DNA from: Azospirillum lipoferum 4B
Lineage (GTDB): Bacteria > Pseudomonadota > Alphaproteobacteria > Azospirillales > Azospirillaceae
NCBI RefSeq assembly: GCF_000283655.1
Contig: NC_016622.1
Coordinates: 1,500,501 to 1,564,500 of the forward strand
DNA length: 64,000 nucleotides
Reading direction: 5' to 3'
The notes beneath the pieces are model-generated. The model was not told the DNA's origin, did not search any database, and saw nothing but the letters and a program-made list of their open reading frames with translations. Below, piece after piece: positions 42,397-52,480 of the stretch (position 1 is its first letter; every line of letters starts with the position of its first letter). Both the position numbers and the translations under genes were made by a program.

Positions 42397-43419
42397 GTGG
42401 AACACCACACGAACCTTTGCGGTACGCCGTCCGCGTCGCACGCGTCTGCAATCCAGCGGCGCAGAGGCCGAAAGGTCTCCAGCGGAGCGTGCATCGGTGC
42501 GCTGACCGCCGCCCTGATGCTGTCGGGCATGCTGGCCGCCGTTCCCGCCAAGGCCGGCGTGGCGGAAAAGACCGTCGCAGCGCTGGAGGCCCTCGCCAAC
42601 AAGGGCAGCGTCCGAGCTCAATATGAACTGGCACAGCATTACGAACGGGCCGACGGGGTGAAGGCCGACCCGCGGCTGGCCTTATCGCTTTACTGCCGTG
42701 CGGCCCGTCAGGACTATGCCGACGCGGCATTGATGGCCGGGCGCATGCACATGGCGGGCGCCGGCGGCGTCAGCAAGGATGCGGAGCTTGGCCGTGCCTG
42801 GCTGCGGAAGGCCGCCGCGCTGGGCAGCGAACAGGCGGAGCGGCTGGTCGGCAGCGTAAGCGGCAACGTCAAGACCCCGGACCGCTGCGAACCGCCCAAT
42901 CTGCGCTGGGGCGTCATCCGCAAGCCGCCCGCCGAAATCCGCGCCATGGTGCAGAAGATGGCGCCGACCTACGGCCTCGACCCCGATCTCGTCCTGGCGG
43001 TCATCGCGGTGGAGTCCGGCTATCGCGTCGACGTGGTGTCGAACAAGAACGCCCAGGGCCTGATGCAGCTGATCCCGGAGACGGCGGAGCGCTTCGGCGT
43101 CACCAATCCGTTCGACGCGGAACAGAACCTGCGCGGCGGCATGAAGTACCTGCGCTGGCTGCTGGCCTATTTCGACGGAAACGTCCCTCATGCGCTGGCC
43201 GGCTACAATGCCGGCGAGGGGGCGGTCCTGCAGTACAAGGGCATTCCGCCCTACCGCGAGACCCAGGATTACGTCGTCAAGATCCGCAGCATCTACGCGC
43301 AGACCCATCACCCCTTCAACCGCGGAATCGTGCAGTCCGCCGGCCTGATCAGCACCGCGCGAGAAGAGGTTGCCGAGCTGTCGCTTTCGACCAAGGCGCG
43401 CATCAGCGGAAAGCGCTGA
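42397..43419 (+). CDS. Lytic transglycosylase with Sel1-like repeats
   Basis: A 340-residue envelope enzyme. After a basic N-terminus and a signal peptide (about 31-53, ending PAKA), residues about 60-145 hold Sel1/TPR-like helical repeats (VRAQYELAQHYERADGVKADPRLALSLYCRAA and the next). The C-terminal SLT domain has catalytic E206 in AVESGYRVDVVSNKNAQGLMQL and AGYNAGEGAV. It cleaves peptidoglycan between MurNAc and GlcNAc. I chose GTG 42397, which has AGGGGGGT upstream. An in-frame ATG at 42154 with GGAGG would add 81 AT-rich codons before the signal peptide, which is hard to reconcile with export. Confidence 0.8.
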   Translation: MEHHTNLCGTPSASHASAIQRRRGRKVSSGACIGALTAALMLSGMLAAVPAKAGVAEKTVAALEALANKGSVRAQYELAQHYERADGVKADPRLALSLYCRAARQDYADAALMAGRMHMAGAGGVSKDAELGRAWLRKAAALGSEQAERLVGSVSGNVKTPDRCEPPNLRWGVIRKPPAEIRAMVQKMAPTYGLDPDLVLAVIAVESGYRVDVVSNKNAQGLMQLIPETAERFGVTNPFDAEQNLRGGMKYLRWLLAYFDGNVPHALAGYNAGEGAVLQYKGIPPYRETQDYVVKIRSIYAQTHHPFNRGIVQSAGLISTAREEVAELSLSTKARISGKR

Positions 43420-43623
43420 GAACGACAGATTGCGACTCGGAAAAATGCGACTCGGGCGACTCGGGGCGTGGTTGGTTAACACTTTGGTTATAAAGAGACG
43501 ATTACCCTCTGGGAGCGACGGATTTCGCAGGCGCTGGCGTCTTGGACAAGGACGCCTTCCCGCGTCACCCGCCAGCGTCTAACCCGCAACGTTTCATCCG
43601 AACGTTTCCCGAGGACCTGCCCG

Positions 43624-43959
43624 ATGCCCATGGCCGCCGACGTCGACACCATCGAACGCACCTCCATCGTCGCCTACACGCTGTTGAACGAACTTCATGA
43701 AGTCCTGGCCCTGCCCAAGGCTCCGGATGACGTCACGCTCGGGATTCTGATGGGCATGGCCATGTTCCTCGACGACAAGGTCGGCCCGATGCGCGCCAAG
43801 CGCCTGATGAGCGAGGCGCCGTCCATCGTGCTGAAGACGGACGCCCATGTCACGGCCGACCAGACCCAGCGCATCATGCCGGTCCTGCGCGCCTTCGGCG
43901 ACCACCTGAAGGAACTGCGCATGAAGGCCGAACGCCCGGTGAGCGGCACCGTCGGCTGA
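43624..43959 (+). CDS. Conserved hypothetical protein
   Basis: A 111-residue, soluble, mainly helical protein: ERTSIVAYTLLNELHEVLALPKAPDDVTLGILMGMAMFLDDKVG, then a second helical half. No enzymatic motif, no membrane segment, no cysteines. I do not recognise the family. The start ATG 43624 has GAGGA upstream. It is followed by a strong terminator and seems monocistronic. Confidence 0.65.
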   Translation: MPMAADVDTIERTSIVAYTLLNELHEVLALPKAPDDVTLGILMGMAMFLDDKVGPMRAKRLMSEAPSIVLKTDAHVTADQTQRIMPVLRAFGDHLKELRMKAERPVSGTVG

Positions 43960-44011
43960 CCGCCCGCCTTTCTCCAGACGGACCTTCGACCAGCCCCTTC
44001 AATCGGACGGA

Positions 44012-44046
44012 CCCGGCGCCTGAAACAGCGCCGGGTTTTCGGTTTT
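44012..44046 (+). terminator. Intrinsic terminator after the 111-residue protein gene
   Basis: Stem CCCGGCGC/GCGCCGGG (44012-44019, 44028-44035) followed by TTTTCGGTTTTT. Confidence 0.85.
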
Positions 44047-44112
44047 TGCGCGATGGTCACGGATTGTCAGGCAGCTTGACCAATTGGTGAAATGGGCGGA
44101 AGCTTTCCGCCC

Positions 44113-44424
44113 ATGGACTGGTTCACCGGGATCAGCATCGTCGCCATTGCGGCCGGCGTGACCATCAGCCTTGTCGTGCTGGTGGCCGTCGGATCGATCC
44201 GCCGCAGCCTGAACGAGGCGTCGGCGCGCCAGTCCCAGCAAATCCGCAAGCTGACGGAGACGGTGGCGACCCTGTCTGCGCAGCATCAGGCGGCGCAGAC
44301 CCGCATCCAGCAACTGACCGACGCCAACCGCAAGATGTCCGACGAGCTGACGGCTCTCGGCGAGCGGCTGAGCGACGCCGACACGGTCCAGCGCGTGGCC
44401 GGCACGGCGAGGCTTCTTCATTGA
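44113..44424 (+). CDS. Small membrane-anchored coiled-coil protein
   Basis: A 103-residue protein with one N-terminal membrane helix (about 6-27, ISIVAIAAGVTISLVVLVAV) and a long coiled coil (about 32-90) rich in Q, L and E. Function is unknown; shape alone resembles small envelope or division accessory proteins. An inverted repeat GGGCGGAAGC-TTTCCGCCC sits just before ATG 44113, and an in-frame ATG at 44092 is the alternative start. The stop overlaps the next gene by four bases. Confidence 0.62.
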   Translation: MDWFTGISIVAIAAGVTISLVVLVAVGSIRRSLNEASARQSQQIRKLTETVATLSAQHQAAQTRIQQLTDANRKMSDELTALGERLSDADTVQRVAGTARLLH

Positions 44425-45266
44425 CCGCGACACTGCTTTCCGACTCCGCCAGTCCAGACGCCGCCCGCGAGCGCGACCGCTGGGCCGCCAGCGCCGATGC
44501 CTGGGACCGCTGGGCCGACCCGATGGCCGATCTGGCCGACAAGCTGAACCGCCCGTTGCTGGATTCCGCCGGACTGGCGGAGGGCGAACGGCTGCTCGAT
44601 CTCGCGTCCGGTGCGGGAGAGCCGGCGCTGAGTGCCGCGCGTCGGGCCGGGCCGGGCGGGCTGGTGGTCGGCAGCGATCTCGTTCCCGGCATGATGGCCG
44701 GCGCGGTGCGCCGTGCCCGCGGCGTCGATGGGGCGGCGCCCGCCTTCACCGCGGCGGACATGACCGCCCTGCCCTTTGCCGATGCCGCCTTCGACCGCGT
44801 GACCTGCCGCTTCGGGATCATGTTCGTGCCGGCGGTGGAAGCCGCGCTGCGTGAAGTCCGTCGCGTGCTGCGCCCCGGCGGCAAGGCCGCCTTCATGGTA
44901 TGGGGGCCGCGCGCCGGCAACGGCCTGTTCGCCGAGATCGGCGACGTCGTGGCCGCCCATCTGGGCGAGGATGGCAGCCTGGACCCGCTGTTCCGCTTTG
45001 CCGAGCCTGGACTGCTCGCCGACGCGATGCGGGCCGCGGGGTTCGGCGAGACCGCGGAGACCGACCTGACCCCGGTCCGCAAGGCCCCGGCCGGCCAGCC
45101 CTTCTGGCGCGCCGCCCTCGACATGAGCTTCGGCCACCGGTTGGGCGGCCTGGACGCGGCACGGCGCGACGCGCTGGAGGCGGACATCGCACGGTGGTTC
45201 GACGCGCAGGCAGTGGATGGCGTCGTGCCGGTGCCATCGCATGCCCGGATCGTGGTGGGTTGGTAA
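44421..45266 (+). CDS. Class I SAM-dependent methyltransferase
   Basis: A 281-residue methyltransferase of the UbiE/Methyltransf_11-25 type. Motif I LLDLASGAGEPALSAARRAGPGG (about 54-76), DLVPGM as the acidic loop, DMTALPFADAAFDRVTCRFGIMFVP for motifs II/III and LREVRRVLRPGGKAAFMVWGP. Small-molecule or quinone-like substrates are typical. The start is a TTG overlapping the upstream stop (TTGA), which implies coupling to the coiled-coil protein gene. Confidence 0.82.
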   Translation: MTATLLSDSASPDAARERDRWAASADAWDRWADPMADLADKLNRPLLDSAGLAEGERLLDLASGAGEPALSAARRAGPGGLVVGSDLVPGMMAGAVRRARGVDGAAPAFTAADMTALPFADAAFDRVTCRFGIMFVPAVEAALREVRRVLRPGGKAAFMVWGPRAGNGLFAEIGDVVAAHLGEDGSLDPLFRFAEPGLLADAMRAAGFGETAETDLTPVRKAPAGQPFWRAALDMSFGHRLGGLDAARRDALEADIARWFDAQAVDGVVPVPSHARIVVGW

Positions 45267-45298
45267 GGCCGGCCGCAGCGACCCTCTCCGAAAAGCAG

Positions 45299-45324
45299 AA
45301 AGGCCGGGCAGATGCCCGGCCTTT
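45299..45324. terminator. Bidirectional terminator between convergent genes
   Basis: Perfect eleven-base stem AAAGGCCGGGC/GCCCGGCCTTT with loop AGAT, between the methyltransferase (+) and RAM protein (-) stops. A and T runs on either side allow use in both directions. Confidence 0.85.
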
Positions 45325-45345
45325 CCAATTTCAAACCACTTGTAC

Positions 45346-45588
45346 TCAGGCGAAGGCTTTGTACGCGATCAGGGTGAAGGTATCGCGCACCCCCGGCAGG
45401 GTCTGGACATGCTCGGTCACGAAGCGGCCGATGTCGTCATCCTGCTTCAGATAGCACTTCATCAGCAGATCGTACTGGCCAGAGATGGAATGCACCTCCG
45501 ACACCTGTTCGATTGCCTGCACGGCCTGATCGGCGACCTCATAGGCCTTTCCGAGATCACATTTGACCATGACGAAGATGGTCTGCAC
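45346..45588 (-). CDS. Stand-alone Lrp/AsnC ligand-binding (RAM) domain protein
   Basis: An 80-residue protein equal to just the C-terminal RAM domain of Lrp/AsnC regulators: QTIFVMVKCDLGKAYEVADQAVQAIEQVSEVHSISGQYDLLMKCYL and VQTLPGVRDTFTLIAYKAFA. There is no helix-turn-helix. Such stand-alone domains form oligomers that bind amino acids and may tune full-length Lrp proteins. It begins four bases from the stop of the helicase gene on the same strand, so co-transcription is likely. Confidence 0.85.
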   Translation of the reverse strand: MQTIFVMVKCDLGKAYEVADQAVQAIEQVSEVHSISGQYDLLMKCYLKQDDDIGRFVTEHVQTLPGVRDTFTLIAYKAFA

Positions 45589-45592
45589 GGGC

Positions 45593-47185
<1,593 letters not shown>

Positions 47186-47214
47186 CCAACCTGTTTCTGT
47201 TCTGGAGTGCGCAA

Positions 47215-47235
47215 ATCGAGCGATCATCGCTCGAT
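47215..47235 (-). promoter_or_regulatory. Perfect palindrome in the helicase leader
   Basis: ATCGAGCGAT-C-ATCGCTCGAT, ten-base perfect arms around one base, centred 40 bp upstream of the helicase start codon. It could be an operator for a dimeric regulator or a leader hairpin. Confidence 0.5.
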
Positions 47236-47442
47236 GCCTGGATGAGGCCGAAGAATAGGTAGGCAAAGCGCCATGTCAATAGATCCGATGTTCCGAAGCC
47301 GAAAATAGGCGCGGAAACACGCCGCGTTGGCGAAATCGATACCCTGCGCTAGGCTGTCCGACGGCGTTGCCGCGAGTCGCGGCCATTGCCGGTGCCCTGG
47401 ACAAGGGCGCCAAGCCCCAAATGGAACGGTCGAGTGCATTTG

Positions 47443-47988
47443 ATGATTCTTCGTGCCCAGGAATCGGTGCTGGTGGTGGTCGACGTCCAGGAACGCCTGC
47501 TGCCGGCCATCCACGAATCCGACCGCGTCGTCCGGCATGCCGGGATGCTGTTGAAGGCGGCGGCCGCCCTGTCCGTGCCGGTGCTGGTGACGGAGCAGTA
47601 TCCCCGCGGCCTTGGGCCGACGGTGGAGGCTGTGCGCGCCGACCTGCCGCCCGGCACCCCGGTGATCGAGAAGATCACCTTCGGCTGCACCGGAGAGCCG
47701 GCCTTCAATGCCGCGGTGGAGGAACTGAAGCGTCCGCAGATCGTGCTGTGCGGCACGGAGGCGCATGTCTGCGTGATGCAGACGGCGCTGGGGCTGCGCC
47801 AGCAGGGCCATGCGGTCTATCTGGTCGCCGACGCTGTGTCCTCGCGCACCCCCGCCAACCACGCCGCCGCGCTGGAGCGGATGCGCGCCGCCGGCGTCAC
47901 CATCGTCACCACCGAGATGGTGCTGTTCGAATGGATGGAGCGGGCCGGCACGCCGGTCTTCAAGGTCGTCAGCGCCCTGGTGAAGTGA
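47443..47988 (+). CDS. Isochorismatase-family hydrolase
   Basis: A 181-residue cysteine hydrolase with the catalytic triad D14 (VVVDVQERLLPAI), K77 (IEKITFGC) and C110 (LCGTEAHVCVMQTALGL). The family includes nicotinamidases and isochorismatases; the short length and the TEQYPRGLGPTV segment are closer to the YcaC/hydrolase subgroup of unknown substrate. The ATG at 47443 (ILRAQESVLV) starts the fold. It is followed after 16 bp by an alpha/beta hydrolase, probably in one operon. Confidence 0.85.
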   Translation: MILRAQESVLVVVDVQERLLPAIHESDRVVRHAGMLLKAAAALSVPVLVTEQYPRGLGPTVEAVRADLPPGTPVIEKITFGCTGEPAFNAAVEELKRPQIVLCGTEAHVCVMQTALGLRQQGHAVYLVADAVSSRTPANHAAALERMRAAGVTIVTTEMVLFEWMERAGTPVFKVVSALVK

Positions 47989-48004
47989 GCGCAGGAGAAG
48001 CCCG

Positions 48005-48724
48005 ATGTCGAACAGCCGCCCGTCCGGGCGCCCTGCCCTGATCCTGCTGCCCGGCATGCCGCTGGATGCGGCGCTGTGGGATCATCAGCTCCGCCACCTC
48101 GCCGACGTCGCCGACCCGCTGGTGGTCGAGTTGGCGGAGTGCGAGTCGATCGCCGCCATGGCCGACAAGGTGCTGGCGACGGCGCCCGACCGGTTCGCCG
48201 TCGCCGGCCTGTCGATGGGCGGCTATGTCGCCCTGGAGATCCTGCGCCGCTCGCCGGAGCGGGTAGACAGGTTGGCGCTGCTCGACACCAACGCCCGCGC
48301 CGACACGGCGGAGGCGACCGCCACCCGGCGCGAGGCGGTGGCGCTCGCCCGCCAGGGCCGCTATGGGCAGGTGATCCGTGCCGCCCTGCCCCGCCTGATC
48401 CACCCCGACCGCATGGCCGACGAAGGTTTCGTCCGGTCGGTGCTGGACCAGATGGAGCGGGTGGGGGTCGACGGCTATGCCCGCGAGCAGGAGGCGATCA
48501 TCAACCGTCCCGACAGCCGGCCCGGCCTCGCCGCCATCCGCTGCCCCACGCTGGTGGTCTGCGGACGCCAGGACGTGCTGACCCCGCCCGCCCTGCACGA
48601 GGAAATGGCGGACGCCATCCCCGGCGCAAGGCTGGTGCTGGTCGAGGACTGCGGGCACCTGTCGGCGATGGAACAGCCGCAGGCGGTGACCGCGCTGATG
48701 CGCGACTGGCTGCTGCGCGACTGA
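48005..48724 (+). CDS. Alpha/beta hydrolase
   Basis: A 239-residue alpha/beta-hydrolase with the oxyanion region LLPGMPLDAALWDHQ, nucleophile S70 in VAGLSMGGYVAL, an acid in VCGRQDVLTPP and the final catalytic H in EDCGHLSAMEQPQAV. It has a short cap. The layout is that of small esterases and ring-cleavage hydrolases; the substrate is unknown. Ribosome-binding site AGGAGAAG lies directly upstream. Linked to the isochorismatase-like gene. Confidence 0.83.
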   Translation: MSNSRPSGRPALILLPGMPLDAALWDHQLRHLADVADPLVVELAECESIAAMADKVLATAPDRFAVAGLSMGGYVALEILRRSPERVDRLALLDTNARADTAEATATRREAVALARQGRYGQVIRAALPRLIHPDRMADEGFVRSVLDQMERVGVDGYAREQEAIINRPDSRPGLAAIRCPTLVVCGRQDVLTPPALHEEMADAIPGARLVLVEDCGHLSAMEQPQAVTALMRDWLLRD

Positions 48725-48740
48725 CGGGTCGCGACTGCCG

Positions 48741-49295
48741 TCAGCAGTCGATGGCGCCGCAGAACAGGTCGGCCCGCCGGCTGGGGAACAGGGTGAAGGT
48801 CATGTCGCTGATCAGGCTGCGGAAATCCGGATCGTCCGGCCCCTGCGGCCGGTCGAGCCAGCCCGTGGCCGAGGTCAGCGCCCCGCCGGAGCGGCAGAAC
48901 GCCCCCTGCACGACGATGGGTCCGCCCGGCGGCGAGGTGGGAATCGGCCCGTCGGTGCAGAGCGACGAGTTCAGCATCGTCTCCGCGACGTTGAAGGCCA
49001 GAACCACCTTGTAATCCCGCCGTGCCGTGTCGTTCGGCGTGGTGGTGAGGTTGGTCTTCACCCCGGACACGCGGTTCTGCATGTGGGGCAGGACCTTTTC
49101 CGCGAAGCGCTCCGGCGGCAGGCCGAAGGGGTCGCCATGCAGGACCACCCGCAGGTCTCGGTTCCCCGCCGCATAGGAGACCTCGCTGCGCGTGTAGGCG
49201 GGCGCTGGCTCGCTCGCCACCACCCGCTCGTTGGTGCAGGCGGCGAGGACGGAGGCACCCAGCAGCAGGGCGGCGAGCGGCGGGAGCATACGCAT
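48741..49295 (-). CDS. Hypothetical lipoprotein
   Basis: A 184-residue protein with the lipobox LAAC (lipidated cysteine at residue 20 after MRMLPPLAALLLGASVLAA). The mature part contains RVVLHGDPFGLPPERFAEKVLPHMQNRV and four further cysteines late in the chain (SSLCTDG, GAFCRSG, LFCGAIDC), which may form disulfides. No family recognised. Convergent with the hydrolase gene, next to parE. Confidence 0.7.
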   Translation of the reverse strand: MRMLPPLAALLLGASVLAACTNERVVASEPAPAYTRSEVSYAAGNRDLRVVLHGDPFGLPPERFAEKVLPHMQNRVSGVKTNLTTTPNDTARRDYKVVLAFNVAETMLNSSLCTDGPIPTSPPGGPIVVQGAFCRSGGALTSATGWLDRPQGPDDPDFRSLISDMTFTLFPSRRADLFCGAIDC

Positions 49296-49395
49296 GATCG
49301 GATCGTCCGTTGGGATTTCTGCCCCCGATATGGGAGCCCGCGGCCGGCATGGCGAGTGGCGGCTCCCAATCGCGCTCGCCAGCCGCCCATTGAAC

Positions 49396-51384
49396 CTAGA
49401 CGTCGATATCGTCCGCCTTCACGAACTTCGCGTTGTCCTGGATGAAGCGGAAGCGAAGCTCCGCCTTCTTGCCCATCAGTTCCTCGACCAGGGAGCGGGT
49501 GCGCTCGAACTCCGGCTTTTCCTCCGGATCGGCGGCGTTGGGAACCACCACGCGCAGGAGCGAGCGCTTGGACGGGTCCATCGTCGTGTCGCGCAGCTGG
49601 GCCGGCATCATCTCGCCAAGGCCCTTGAAGCGGCTGATGTCGGGCTTCTTGCCCTTGAACATCTTCGACAGCAGCTCGTCCTTGTGGGCGTCGTCGCGGG
49701 CGTAGACCTGCTTGTTGCCGTGGCTGAGGCGGTAGAGCGGCGGCAGGGCGAGATACAGGTGGCCTTCCTGGATCAGGCCCGGCATCTCGCGGTAGAAGAA
49801 GGTCATCAGCAGCGACGCGATATGGGCGCCGTCGACGTCGGCGTCCGTCATGATGATGACCCGCTCGTAGCGCAGCTTGTCGGTCGAGAAGTCCTTGCCG
49901 ACGCCGCAGCCCAGCGCCTGCACCAGATCGTTCAGCTCCTGGTTGGCCTTCATCTTGTCGACCGAGGCGCTGGCGACGTTCAGGATCTTGCCGCGGAGCG
50001 GCAGGATCGCCTGGGTCTCGCGCTGACGCGCCTGCTTGGCGGAGCCGCCGGCCGAGTCGCCCTCGACCAGGAAAAGCTCGGTGCCCTCGGGGGAGTTGCG
50101 CGAGCAGTCCGCCAGCTTGCCGGGCAGGCGCAGGCGGCGGGTGGCCGACTTGCGCGTCATTTCCTTGGACTGCTTGCGGCGCGCCCGTTCCTCGGCCTTT
50201 TCGATCAGGCGTTCCAGCAGGGCGTTGGCGCTCTGCGGATCGCCGGACAGCCAATGGTCGAAATGGTCCTTCACCGCGGTTTCGACGAGGCGCTGCGCCT
50301 CCGCCGTCACCAGCTTCTCCTTGGTCTGGCCCTGGAAATGCGGTTCGCGGATGAAGACCGACAGCAGGATGCAGGCGTCGCCCATCACGTCGTCGGCGGT
50401 GACCTGCCCGGCGCGCTTGTTGTTCGTCAGCTCGCCATAGGCCTTCAGGCCGCGGGTCAGCGCGGTGCGCAGGCCGGCCTCGTGCGTGCCGCCCTGGGGG
50501 GTCGGGACGGTGTTGCAGTAGGTGTGCGAGAAGCCCTCGTCGTCATCGGGCCATGCCACCGCCCATTCCACCCGGCCCTGGCCGTTGGGAAAGTCGAGAG
50601 CGCCGGCGAAGGGCGACGGCGTCAGCGTCTTGCGGTCCTTCAGCGCGGCGGTCAGGTAATCCAGCAGGCCGCCCGGGAAATGCAGGGTCTCCGACGCCGG
50701 CGTGGTGGCGTCGACCGACAGCAGCGCCGGATCGCAGCTCCACCGGATCTCCACCCCACGGAACAGATAGGCCTTGGAGCGCGCCAGCCGGTACAGCCGG
50801 TGCGGTTCGAAATGAGCGGTCTCGCCGAAGATCTCCGCATCCGCATGGAAGCGGATGGTGGTCCCGCGGCGGTTGACGTTGCCGCGGTGGGCCAGCGGCC
50901 CCTGCGGCAGGCCGCGGCTGTAGTCCTGGACGTAGAGCTGCTTTTCGCGGGCGATCTCGACGGTCAGCCGGTCCGACAGGGCGTTCACCACCGACAGGCC
51001 GACGCCGTGCAGGCCGCCCGAGGTCTGGTAGACCTTGTTGGAGAATTTGCCGCCGGAATGCAGCGTGGTCATGATGACCTCCAACGCCGACTTGCCCGGA
51101 TATTTCGGGTGGTCGTCGATGGGGATGCCGCGCCCGTTGTCGCGGACCATCACCGTGCCGTCGGCGGCCAGCTCCAGGTCGATGCGGCTGGCATGTCCGG
51201 CCACCGCCTCGTCCATGGCGTTGTCCAGGACCTCCGCCACCAGATGGTGCAGCGCACGGTCGTCGGTGCCGCCGATATACATGCCCGGACGGCGCCGGAC
51301 AGGCTCCAGCCCCTCCAGAACCTCGATGTCCTGGGCGGAATAGCTGTCGGCCTTGGGGGCCGTGTTCTCGAAAAGATCGCTCAT
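49396..51384 (-). CDS. parE: DNA topoisomerase IV subunit B
   Basis: A 662-residue type IIA topoisomerase B subunit. The N-terminal GHKL ATPase has LVAEVLDNAMDEAVAG, RDNGRGIPIDDHPKYPGKSALEVIMTTLHSGGKF and GLHGVGLSVVNALSD; the TOPRIM domain has LFLVEGDSAGGSAKQ and DADVDGAHI. The start MSDLFENTAPKADSYSAQDIEVLEGLEPVRRRPGMYIGGTD and the lack of the insertion present in gyrB mark ParE. With ParC it decatenates chromosomes. No parC is nearby, as is common in alphaproteobacteria. Confidence 0.95.
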   Translation of the reverse strand: MSDLFENTAPKADSYSAQDIEVLEGLEPVRRRPGMYIGGTDDRALHHLVAEVLDNAMDEAVAGHASRIDLELAADGTVMVRDNGRGIPIDDHPKYPGKSALEVIMTTLHSGGKFSNKVYQTSGGLHGVGLSVVNALSDRLTVEIAREKQLYVQDYSRGLPQGPLAHRGNVNRRGTTIRFHADAEIFGETAHFEPHRLYRLARSKAYLFRGVEIRWSCDPALLSVDATTPASETLHFPGGLLDYLTAALKDRKTLTPSPFAGALDFPNGQGRVEWAVAWPDDDEGFSHTYCNTVPTPQGGTHEAGLRTALTRGLKAYGELTNNKRAGQVTADDVMGDACILLSVFIREPHFQGQTKEKLVTAEAQRLVETAVKDHFDHWLSGDPQSANALLERLIEKAEERARRKQSKEMTRKSATRRLRLPGKLADCSRNSPEGTELFLVEGDSAGGSAKQARQRETQAILPLRGKILNVASASVDKMKANQELNDLVQALGCGVGKDFSTDKLRYERVIIMTDADVDGAHIASLLMTFFYREMPGLIQEGHLYLALPPLYRLSHGNKQVYARDDAHKDELLSKMFKGKKPDISRFKGLGEMMPAQLRDTTMDPSKRSLLRVVVPNAADPEEKPEFERTRSLVEELMGKKAELRFRFIQDNAKFVKADDIDV

Positions 51385-51492
51385 GGCGGGATGATAGGAA
51401 TTTCGTCAGGGGTGCGCAAGCGCGTCCTGGGCCGTTTATAGTGCGGTGCCACAGGCTTTGGGGCAGGAATTTTTCGTGACGCCGGAGGAAGC

Positions 51493-51888
51493 ATGAGCGC
51501 AGCGGACGCATACGACTTCGACAATGGCCCTGCCCTGCGGGCCATCGCGATGCCGGCGGACACCAATCCGAACGGCGACATCTTCGGCGGCTGGTTGCTG
51601 GCGCAGATGGATCTGGCCGGCGGAACGGTGGCGGTGCGGCGCAGCCATGGCCGCGTCGCCACCGTCGGGATCGAGGCGATGACCTTCCACAAGCCGGTCT
51701 TCGTCGGCGACGAGGTCAGCTGCTTCGCCCGCATCGAGAAGGTCGGCCGCACTTCGTTGCGCGTCCGTATCGAGACCTGGGTGCGGCGCGAACGTTCCGG
51801 CTCCGACCCGATCAAGGTGACGGAGGGCGTGTTCACCTACGTCGCCATCGGCGAGGACCGCAAGCCGCGCGAGGTTCCGCCGGAGTGA
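51493..51888 (+). CDS. Acyl-CoA thioesterase (YciA type)
   Basis: A 131-residue single hotdog-fold thioesterase. ALRAIAMPADTNPNGDIFGGWLLAQMDLAGG is the YciA/BACH signature, with the catalytic aspartate in GGWLLAQMD, and VTEGVFTYVAIGEDRKPREVP follows. It hydrolyses a range of acyl-CoAs. Start ATG 51493 has GGAGGA seven bases upstream. Divergent from parE. Confidence 0.9.
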   Translation: MSAADAYDFDNGPALRAIAMPADTNPNGDIFGGWLLAQMDLAGGTVAVRRSHGRVATVGIEAMTFHKPVFVGDEVSCFARIEKVGRTSLRVRIETWVRRERSGSDPIKVTEGVFTYVAIGEDRKPREVPPE

Positions 51889-51894
51889 GTGCCG

Positions 51895-52329
51895 TCAGGC
51901 CGCCGGTGCCTTGACGAAATGCTGATGCCCGTGGTCGCACTGGCCGCGGGCGTGCTTGTCGTCGCAGCTCTCGCCGGAGGTCAGGCCGATCCAGCCATGC
52001 AGTGTGGCGGGGTCGAAGCCGGCCTCGCGGCGGTCGCCGACCTGGATCAGCGGGCGGCGGATCAGGTCGCGGTCGGCCAGCATCGCGGACAATGCGGCGG
52101 ACTCGTCGAGACCGTCGGGCTTGACGGCGCCCGACTTCACGGCGGCGGCGCGGCGGTTGAACCAGGCGTCGACGTCCTTGTCGCCGAAGAAGGCGCGGAG
52201 ATCGGCAGCGGTCAGTTCGGCGGTGGCAAGGTCGCGTTCGACCAGCGTGTGGCCGGCGGCAGCCAGCTGCTGCTTCTGCTTGGCGTTCGCCGGACAACCG
52301 GCCATTCCGTAGAAAATCACCTCGGCCAT
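51895..52329 (-). CDS. Nitrogenase-associated ArsC-like protein (NifO type)
   Basis: A 144-residue ArsC/Spx-fold protein. It reads FYGMAGCPANAKQKQQLAAAGHTLVERDL, DLRAFFGDKDVDAWFNRRAAAVKSG and LDESAALSAMLADRDLIRRPLI, which match the nitrogenase-associated (NifO, TIGR01616-type) branch and not true arsenate reductases. The CxxxxxK-type site keeps C12 only. The C-terminal tail is rich in Cys and His (CDDKHARGQCDHGHQHF), possibly metal-binding. In diazotrophs NifO affects molybdenum or nitrate handling. No nif gene is adjacent. ATG 52329 (MAEVIFYG) is the homologous start. Confidence 0.82.
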   Translation of the reverse strand: MAEVIFYGMAGCPANAKQKQQLAAAGHTLVERDLATAELTAADLRAFFGDKDVDAWFNRRAAAVKSGAVKPDGLDESAALSAMLADRDLIRRPLIQVGDRREAGFDPATLHGWIGLTSGESCDDKHARGQCDHGHQHFVKAPAA

Positions 52330-52413
52330 GGGGCACTCCGCTGCTGGAGGAAGGGTCCTGATCCGGGGAGCAATCAGGACCGATTTCGTCCAGTCTAACG
52401 GCAGCGCAGCATG

Positions 52414-52441
52414 AAAAAGGGCGCGACGGAATGTCGCGCCC
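52414..52441. terminator. Bidirectional terminator between NifO-like and ABC genes
   Basis: Perfect nine-base stem GGGCGCGAC/GTCGCGCCC with a five-base loop, T-run TTTTT on the minus strand and ACATTTTTT on the plus strand. It ends the ABC transporter operon (minus strand). Confidence 0.88.
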
Positions 52442-52480
52442 ACATTTTTTATATGGGTATTCGGGAACAGAGCGCGAGAC

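Noticed and set aside
43476-43491. Possible CtrA site TTAACACTTTGGTTAT
   Set aside because: The spacer is eight bases and the second half is TTAT, so it fails the consensus on both counts.
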